64,000 bases of DNA from Syntrophales bacterium. GTDB lineage: Bacteria; Desulfobacterota; Syntrophia; Syntrophales; UBA5619. The stretch lies in NCBI GenBank assembly GCA_023229765.1, contig JALNYO010000014.1, positions 1 through 64,000 of the forward strand, read 5' to 3'. Each line of letters opens with the position of its first letter. Within the stretch, counting starts at the first letter, position 1. The position numbers were made by a program, and so were the translations under genes. A model generated the notes under the pieces. It did not search any database and was not told the origin of the DNA. It saw only the letters and a program-made list of their open reading frames with translations. Below, one piece after another: positions 59,639 to 64,000 of the stretch.

Positions 59639-61140
59639 AAGCCATGCCTGCCGAGATCTCCCGCGAAACGCTGGCCCGGCTCAGTGAACATCTGAAGAGA
59701 CAGATGGGTCTCTATTTTCCGGAAAACCGCTGGGACGAACTCCGGGAAAAAATGGCCCAGGCCATGAAGGATTTTGATTGCCAGGATCTGAGCGGTTTTA
59801 TCGAGAGGCTCATGTCGACCCCGCTGAGCAGGCAAGAAATCGAGATGCTGGCGAGTCATCTCACGATCAGTGAAACCTACTTCTGGCGCGAGCCGCGGGT
59901 CTTTGAGGCCCTTGAGAAACAGATTCTGCCGGAACTGATTCGTGTGCGGGAAAAGGGCGAGAGGCGTCTGAGAATCTGGAGCGCGGGCTGTGCGAGCGGT
60001 GAGGAGCCGTACTCCATTGCGATTGCGCTGCGTAGAGCGCTCCCTGTCCCGGAAGATTGGCGGATCACCATCCTGGCGACGGACATCAACCCCGGAATTC
60101 TGCGCCGGGCGACGGCCGGCGTGTACGGCCAATGGTCGTTCCGCGGCTTGCCCAAGCGGCTCAAGGAAGAATGCTTTCACCGCAAAGAGGATGGCCGGTT
60201 TGAGATTCTCCCGGAGATCCGGAAGATGGTTACGTTCACCTACCTGAATCTGGTGGAAGACCTCTATCCCTTGCCGCTGAACAACACCAACGCGATGGAT
60301 CTCATCTTCTGCCGGAATGTGCTGATGTATTTTACACCGGAGCGCGCCGTCCAGGTCGGACAGAGACTTTACAACTCTCTTGTGGACGACGGTTGGCTGA
60401 TGGTCGGCGCCAGCGAACTTTCCCAGTTCACCTTTCCTCAATTCGCGTCGGTACATTTCCCTGGGGCGATTGTCTATCGGAAGGAAACCGGGAAATCTCG
60501 ACCGTCTGAGGTTTTTCGCCCTGACGGGATTTCCTCTCCAAAAGAGAAGGTTCAACCGGCAGGAGAATCCGCGACCGGGATTGGAAAGGCGGCGGGGCTG
60601 CCCCTATTGCGCGAAAAAACACGGATACAGGTGGTCGAGAGCGCATCACCCAAGCAGGCCGCATACGCGGAGGTCTTGGATCGATCCGTGCAGGGCCGTG
60701 ACATGGCTGCGCCGGTCAAGCAGCAGGGCGAGGAGGCAACGTTTGATATTACGTTCAGGATCCGGGCGCTTGCCGACCAGGGAAAACTGGCAGAGGCATT
60801 GTCGGCATGTGACGAAGCCATCGCTGCCGACAAGCTCGATCCCGAGATGCATTATCTGCGCGCCGCCATTCTTCAAGAGCTAAATGAGCACGGAGAAGCA
60901 ATTGCTGCGCTCAAGCGCGCGCTCTATCTCGATCCGAAGTTTGTGCCGGCGCATTTCGCCATCGGCAATCTGATGCTGCGCCAGGGTAATGCGCGAGCGG
61001 CGAAGAAGAGTTTTGAGAACGTGCTTGCGCTCCTGAGTGCGTGTCGGGCGGAGGATATCCTGCCCGAATTGGAGGGGCTGACGGCGGGCAGGTGCAGGGA
61101 AATCATCCACGCCACCATCCGGATAGGGGCATCGGCATGA
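59635..61140 (+). CDS. cheR: CheR methyltransferase with TPR tail
   Basis: 501 residues. CheR N-domain (ETLARLSEHLKRQMGLYFPENRWDELREKM) and SAM-dependent domain with ETYFWREPRVF, LRIWSAGCASGEEPYSIAIAL, LATDINPGILRRATAGVYGQW, and DLIFCRNVLMYFTPE. It methylates receptor glutamates. From about 380, two or three TPR-like repeats (ADQGKLAEALSACDEAIAADKLDPEMHYLRAAILQEL, then AIAALKRALYLDPKFVPAHFAIGNLMLRQG) lie at the C-terminus, as in WspC-type CheR. The linker 280-370 is low in order. It overlaps its neighbours by ATGA at both ends. Confidence 0.95.
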   Translation: MKAMPAEISRETLARLSEHLKRQMGLYFPENRWDELREKMAQAMKDFDCQDLSGFIERLMSTPLSRQEIEMLASHLTISETYFWREPRVFEALEKQILPELIRVREKGERRLRIWSAGCASGEEPYSIAIALRRALPVPEDWRITILATDINPGILRRATAGVYGQWSFRGLPKRLKEECFHRKEDGRFEILPEIRKMVTFTYLNLVEDLYPLPLNNTNAMDLIFCRNVLMYFTPERAVQVGQRLYNSLVDDGWLMVGASELSQFTFPQFASVHFPGAIVYRKETGKSRPSEVFRPDGISSPKEKVQPAGESATGIGKAAGLPLLREKTRIQVVESASPKQAAYAEVLDRSVQGRDMAAPVKQQGEEATFDITFRIRALADQGKLAEALSACDEAIAADKLDPEMHYLRAAILQELNEHGEAIAALKRALYLDPKFVPAHFAIGNLMLRQGNARAAKKSFENVLALLSACRAEDILPELEGLTAGRCREIIHATIRIGASA

Positions 61141-61772
61141 AGAAGGATATAGTTACAACTCCCCAGGAGGAAGGTACGAACATAAACTGGAGCGAAATCC
61201 TGCAGCAGGTGGAGAAGGCGCGGGAGTCGCTGGAGCGGGGGGCGGCGCCGACCCCGAAGGAAAAGGGCGCCATACTCAAAGCGCGGGCGCGAGTCCTGGC
61301 GCGGGGAACGGAGGAAGCCGGTGCTGCCCGGGAATTCCTCGACATCATCGAATTCAGCTTGGCGGCCGAAACGTACGGTATCGAGTCCGCGTTTGTCCGC
61401 GAAGTCTATCCGCTGAAAGATTTCATGCCGCTGCCCGGCACGCCGCCCTTTGTACTCGGCATCGTCAACGTGCGCGGACAGATTCTTTCGGTGATTGATC
61501 TCAAGAAATTCTTTAATCTCCCGGAAAAGGGTCTGGGACAGCTCAACAAGGTGATCATCATCCGTAACGATCGGATGGAATTCGGGATCCTGGCGGACGA
61601 CGTTCTCAATGCGCGCCCCATCCCGCTGGAAACGGTTCAGACGGTCCCCCCGACCGTCACCGGGATCGGCGCAGGGTATCTGAAGGGAGTGGTTGGCGGG
61701 CGGATGATCATCCTCGATGTGAAAAAAATTCTGGGCGACGAGAAGATCGTCGTGCACCAGGAGGCGGATTAA
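61137..61772 (+). CDS. cheW: CheW-domain coupling protein 2
   Basis: 211 residues from ATG 61137, which overlaps the cheR stop. A charged N-terminal helix of about 65 residues (INWSEILQQVEKARESLERG) precedes the CheW fold: DIIEFSLAAETYGIESAFVREVYPLKDFMPLPGTPPFVLGIVNVRGQILSVIDLKKFF, then GILADDVLNARPI and GIGAGYLKGVVGGRMIILDVKKILG. The N-terminal extension is unlike CheW 1 and is typical of WspD-like proteins. CCCCAGGAGGAAGG near the start lies after the ATG, so translation relies on coupling. Confidence 0.93.
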   Translation: MKKDIVTTPQEEGTNINWSEILQQVEKARESLERGAAPTPKEKGAILKARARVLARGTEEAGAAREFLDIIEFSLAAETYGIESAFVREVYPLKDFMPLPGTPPFVLGIVNVRGQILSVIDLKKFFNLPEKGLGQLNKVIIIRNDRMEFGILADDVLNARPIPLETVQTVPPTVTGIGAGYLKGVVGGRMIILDVKKILGDEKIVVHQEAD

Positions 61773-61804
61773 AATATCTCATCTTTTCGAAGGAGGAATC
61801 TACC

Positions 61805-63436
61805 ATGAAATGGTTCATTAATCTATCAACCCGCGCGAAACTCATTCTTGGTTTTGGCGCGATGTGGCTCCTGCTGGCGATCGTGATCCTCACGGCCTAC
61901 CTGAGCATCACGGGAATCTCACAATCTGAGAAAGAGCTGCACGAAGTCAATTATTCCAAGGCGCTCGACCTCCGTCAACTAAGGGCCCACATAAACTTAC
62001 AGCATGGACAGATATTGGAGATGATGGTGACCACCGACCAGTCAAGGTGGAAAACAAATGAACAGCTAATCCATGAGCGCGCCCAGCAAATCGACGAGAT
62101 TGTCGAAAGACTGCTAAAAACCGATCCGGATCCCGAGTGCCAGAAACGGCTCAAGGAAATTAAGAATACTTTGGCGGCGTATCGTCAAACGCGGGAGGAA
62201 CAGATCGCCTTCATCCGCCAGGGAAAGATGGGAAAGGCGATAGAATTGGGATTTGGCGTTCAGGGCGAAAACATCGCCAAGATCCGATCTCTCGCCCAGG
62301 AACTGGGAGACAAGGAGGACAAGGAGGTAGACGAACGAATGGCGGCTGACATGCAGACAGCGAAGCAGTCAGTCATTCTCTTTGCGTTTGTTGGATTGGT
62401 TGCTTTTCTCCTGGGCAGCGGGATGATCGTGTTCCTAAGTCACACCATCGCCAGGCCGCTAATCGGCATCTCAAAAGTTGCACAGCAAATCGCAGCCGGC
62501 GATTTATCTGTCAGCGTTCCTGCAGACCAGCGAACAGACGAGATAGGTGCGTTGGCCCAAGCCTTTCGGCAGATGGTGGAGAATCTGCGCCGCTCAACCG
62601 CAGATATTTCCGAAGCCGTCAACCTGCTCGGTTCATCGGCGAGCGAGATTCTGGCAGCCACCACTCAGGTTGCTTCCGGCACCGCCGAAACGGCTACCGC
62701 CATCAGCGAGACCACGACTACGGTGGAAGAGGTCCGACAAGCCGCGCAACTCTCCTCGCAAAAGGCAAAAAATGTCTCCGACAATGCGCAGCGCGTCGCC
62801 GAGGTAACTCAAACCGGCCAGAAAGCCGTCGAAGAAACAGCCGCCGTCATGCGCCATATCCGCGACCAGATGGAGTCCATCGCCCAGACCATTGTCCGCT
62901 TGAGCGAGCAAGGCCAATCCATCGGCGGCATCATCGCCTCCGTAACCGACATTGCCGACCAGTCCAACCTGCTCGCGGTCAACGCCGCCATTGAAGCCGC
63001 CAAGGCCGGAGAACAGGGTAAGGGATTTGCGGTGGTGGCGCAGGAGATCAAGAGCCTGGCGGAGCAGTCCAAGCAGGCCACTGCTCAGGTGCGCAGCATC
63101 CTGAGCGAGGTGCAGAAGGCAACCAGCGCCGCGGTGATGGCGACGGAGCAGGGGAGCAAGGCCGTGGATGCGGGGGTAAAGCAGTCGGCGCAGTCAGGAG
63201 AAGCGATCCGGGCGTTGGCGGAGAGCACCGGGGAGGCGGTGCAGGCGGCAACCCAGATCGTGGCGTCCAGTCAGCAGCAGGTGGTGGGGATGGATCAGAT
63301 CGGGACAGCCATGGAAAACATCAATCAAGCCGGGGCGGAGACTGCGGCCAGCATGAGGCAAGCGGAAGTGTCGGCGCAGAACCTGCATGAGTTGGGACAG
63401 AAACTGAAGCGGCTGGTGGAACAGTATAAAATCTGA
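61805..63436 (+). CDS. Methyl-accepting chemotaxis protein
   Basis: 543 residues. Membrane helix 1 (about 12-35, LILGFGAMWLLLAIVILTAYLSI), a four-helix-bundle periplasmic sensor (36-180), helix 2 (about 183-208), HAMP (210-262, RPLIGISKVAQQIAAGDLSVSV) and the signalling domain with the hairpin tip SVTDIADQSNLLAVNAAIEAAKAGEQGKGFAVVAQEIKSLAEQSKQA at about 375-425. GAAGGAGGAATCTACC precedes the ATG. The tip reads Q-S-N-L-L-A-V-N-A-A-I-E-A-A. It is the receptor of the cluster. Ligand unknown. Confidence 0.95.
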   Translation: MKWFINLSTRAKLILGFGAMWLLLAIVILTAYLSITGISQSEKELHEVNYSKALDLRQLRAHINLQHGQILEMMVTTDQSRWKTNEQLIHERAQQIDEIVERLLKTDPDPECQKRLKEIKNTLAAYRQTREEQIAFIRQGKMGKAIELGFGVQGENIAKIRSLAQELGDKEDKEVDERMAADMQTAKQSVILFAFVGLVAFLLGSGMIVFLSHTIARPLIGISKVAQQIAAGDLSVSVPADQRTDEIGALAQAFRQMVENLRRSTADISEAVNLLGSSASEILAATTQVASGTAETATAISETTTTVEEVRQAAQLSSQKAKNVSDNAQRVAEVTQTGQKAVEETAAVMRHIRDQMESIAQTIVRLSEQGQSIGGIIASVTDIADQSNLLAVNAAIEAAKAGEQGKGFAVVAQEIKSLAEQSKQATAQVRSILSEVQKATSAAVMATEQGSKAVDAGVKQSAQSGEAIRALAESTGEAVQAATQIVASSQQQVVGMDQIGTAMENINQAGAETAASMRQAEVSAQNLHELGQKLKRLVEQYKI

Positions 63437-63450
63437 AGCGGGTGAGTGGG

Positions 63451-64000
63451 ATGGACACAAAAGACGGCGAATTTCTCAAGCGACTCCGGGCAACGTTTCG
63501 GGTTGAGGCCGAGGAACATATCCGCGCGATCTCTTCCGGTCTTATCGAACTGGAGAAAACGCCGACGACAAAGAGAGGTATGGAAGTTATCGAAACCGTG
63601 TTCCGTGAGGCGCACAGTCTCAAGGGCGCGGCCCGTTCCGTGAACCTGAGGGAGATTGAATCCATCTGCCAACCGCTGGAGGGCGCATTTGTCGCGCTGA
63701 AACGCCGGGAGATTGTCTTGTCGCCGGCGCTGTGTGATCTGTTTCACCAGGCGGTTGATAACGTCGCGCAGCTCGTCTCAGCCGCAGATGGGGAACGAAC
63801 GTTGTCAGACCGGGCGCGAGCCAGGGAACTGATCCAGCAATTAATGAAGGTTTCACAGGGCGCCTCTCCGCCTGAAAAGTCGGAGGAATCCGGGTCTGTT
63901 GCGGAAGCTCAACCAAGCGAGGTTGTGCCGGATCCTCCTCCCCGCAAGGAGGAAACAACCCCGCAAATCCCATCGGCAAAGGAAACGCCGGTTTCGATCG
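63451..64000 (+). CDS. cheA: CheA-type histidine kinase, N-terminal part (cut by window edge)
   Basis: At least 183 residues; the ORF is open at base 64000. An Hpt domain, DGEFLKRLRATFRVEAEEHIRAISSGLIELEK, has the phosphorylated histidine H55 in FREAHSLKGAARSV. A proline/glutamate-rich linker follows, before the P2 and kinase domains that lie outside. The ATG at 63451 follows GCGGGTGAGTGGG, 14 bases after the receptor stop. If the full protein ends in a receiver domain, that would strengthen a Wsp-like assignment. Confidence 0.92.
   Translation, partial: MDTKDGEFLKRLRATFRVEAEEHIRAISSGLIELEKTPTTKRGMEVIETVFREAHSLKGAARSVNLREIESICQPLEGAFVALKRREIVLSPALCDLFHQAVDNVAQLVSAADGERTLSDRARARELIQQLMKVSQGASPPEKSEESGSVAEAQPSEVVPDPPPRKEETTPQIPSAKETPVSI

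Noticed and set aside
1..64000. CRISPR arrays, tRNA and rRNA genes
   Set aside because: No regularly spaced repeats, cloverleaf-like sequences with conserved T-loop bases, or rRNA motifs were noticed on reading; a tRNA scan would be needed for certainty.

Overview
The window reads as chromosomal DNA of a free-living anaerobic Gram-negative bacterium, most likely a member of the Desulfobacterota (former Deltaproteobacteria), probably near Syntrophales. This placement is an inference from gene content: very large multi-PAS histidine kinases, a synthase/phosphorylase fusion for glycogen, class 1B PyrD with PyrK, many c-di-GMP and chemosensory genes, a LolA homologue and a lipoprotein. No rRNA, tRNA or CRISPR array was seen.

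Region 1 (1-14890) is an accessory island. After an intact GarR-like dehydrogenase come fused scraps of a Fic protein and a RecQ helicase, then a shortened tyrosine recombinase on the minus strand whose C-terminus resembles integron integrases. To its right, on the plus strand, lies an array I interpret as a cassette array of a decayed chromosomal integron. It holds a V4R protein, a 1551-residue hybrid histidine kinase, a PP-loop ATPase, remnants of HsdM and RhuM, a conserved small protein, HicAB, a ZIP-like transporter and a HigBA pair. These are separated by attC-like imperfect palindromes, the clearest at 9787-9845. A 199-bp direct repeat (8299-8497 and 14382-14580), a 130-bp MITE-like element with a 6-bp target duplication, and an IS91/integrase remnant also lie here.

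Region 2 (14891-46359) is mostly housekeeping. It has two DUF488 genes, then on the minus strand a glycogen debranching enzyme and a glycogen synthase-phosphorylase fusion, LolA, IlvE, ComM, a LapA-like membrane protein and a lipoprotein. On the plus strand there is a likely compatible-solute operon (MPGP-type phosphatase, two GpgS/MpgS-like glycosyltransferases, an MscS-TM-type membrane protein), then MoaC, a PH-like membrane protein, a Fis-type protein, a GlmU/UAP-like protein overlapping an oversized GlmS-like protein, PyrG, a RecD-like helicase, mannose-family PTS IIA/IIB/IIC without IID, RimI, PyrK and PyrD.

Region 3 (46360-64000) is a signalling island. It has a histidine kinase with an ABC-type substrate-binding sensor and its NarL-type regulator, separated by a decayed DUF4143 ATPase. 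Next are a GAF-GGDEF cyclase, a CHASE-PAS-GGDEF-EAL protein, a ParD/RelE-like toxin-antitoxin pair, and a second paralogous kinase whose regulator has shrunk to 18 codons. A 92-bp perfect repeat marks the ends of both kinase/regulator blocks. The window ends in a Wsp/ACF-like chemosensory operon: CheY-like, CheW, CheR-TPR, CheW, MCP and CheA (cut by the window edge).

A theme runs through regions 1 and 3. Many genes are not simply frameshifted but internally deleted, leaving short, often still open ORFs that join the head of a gene to its tail.
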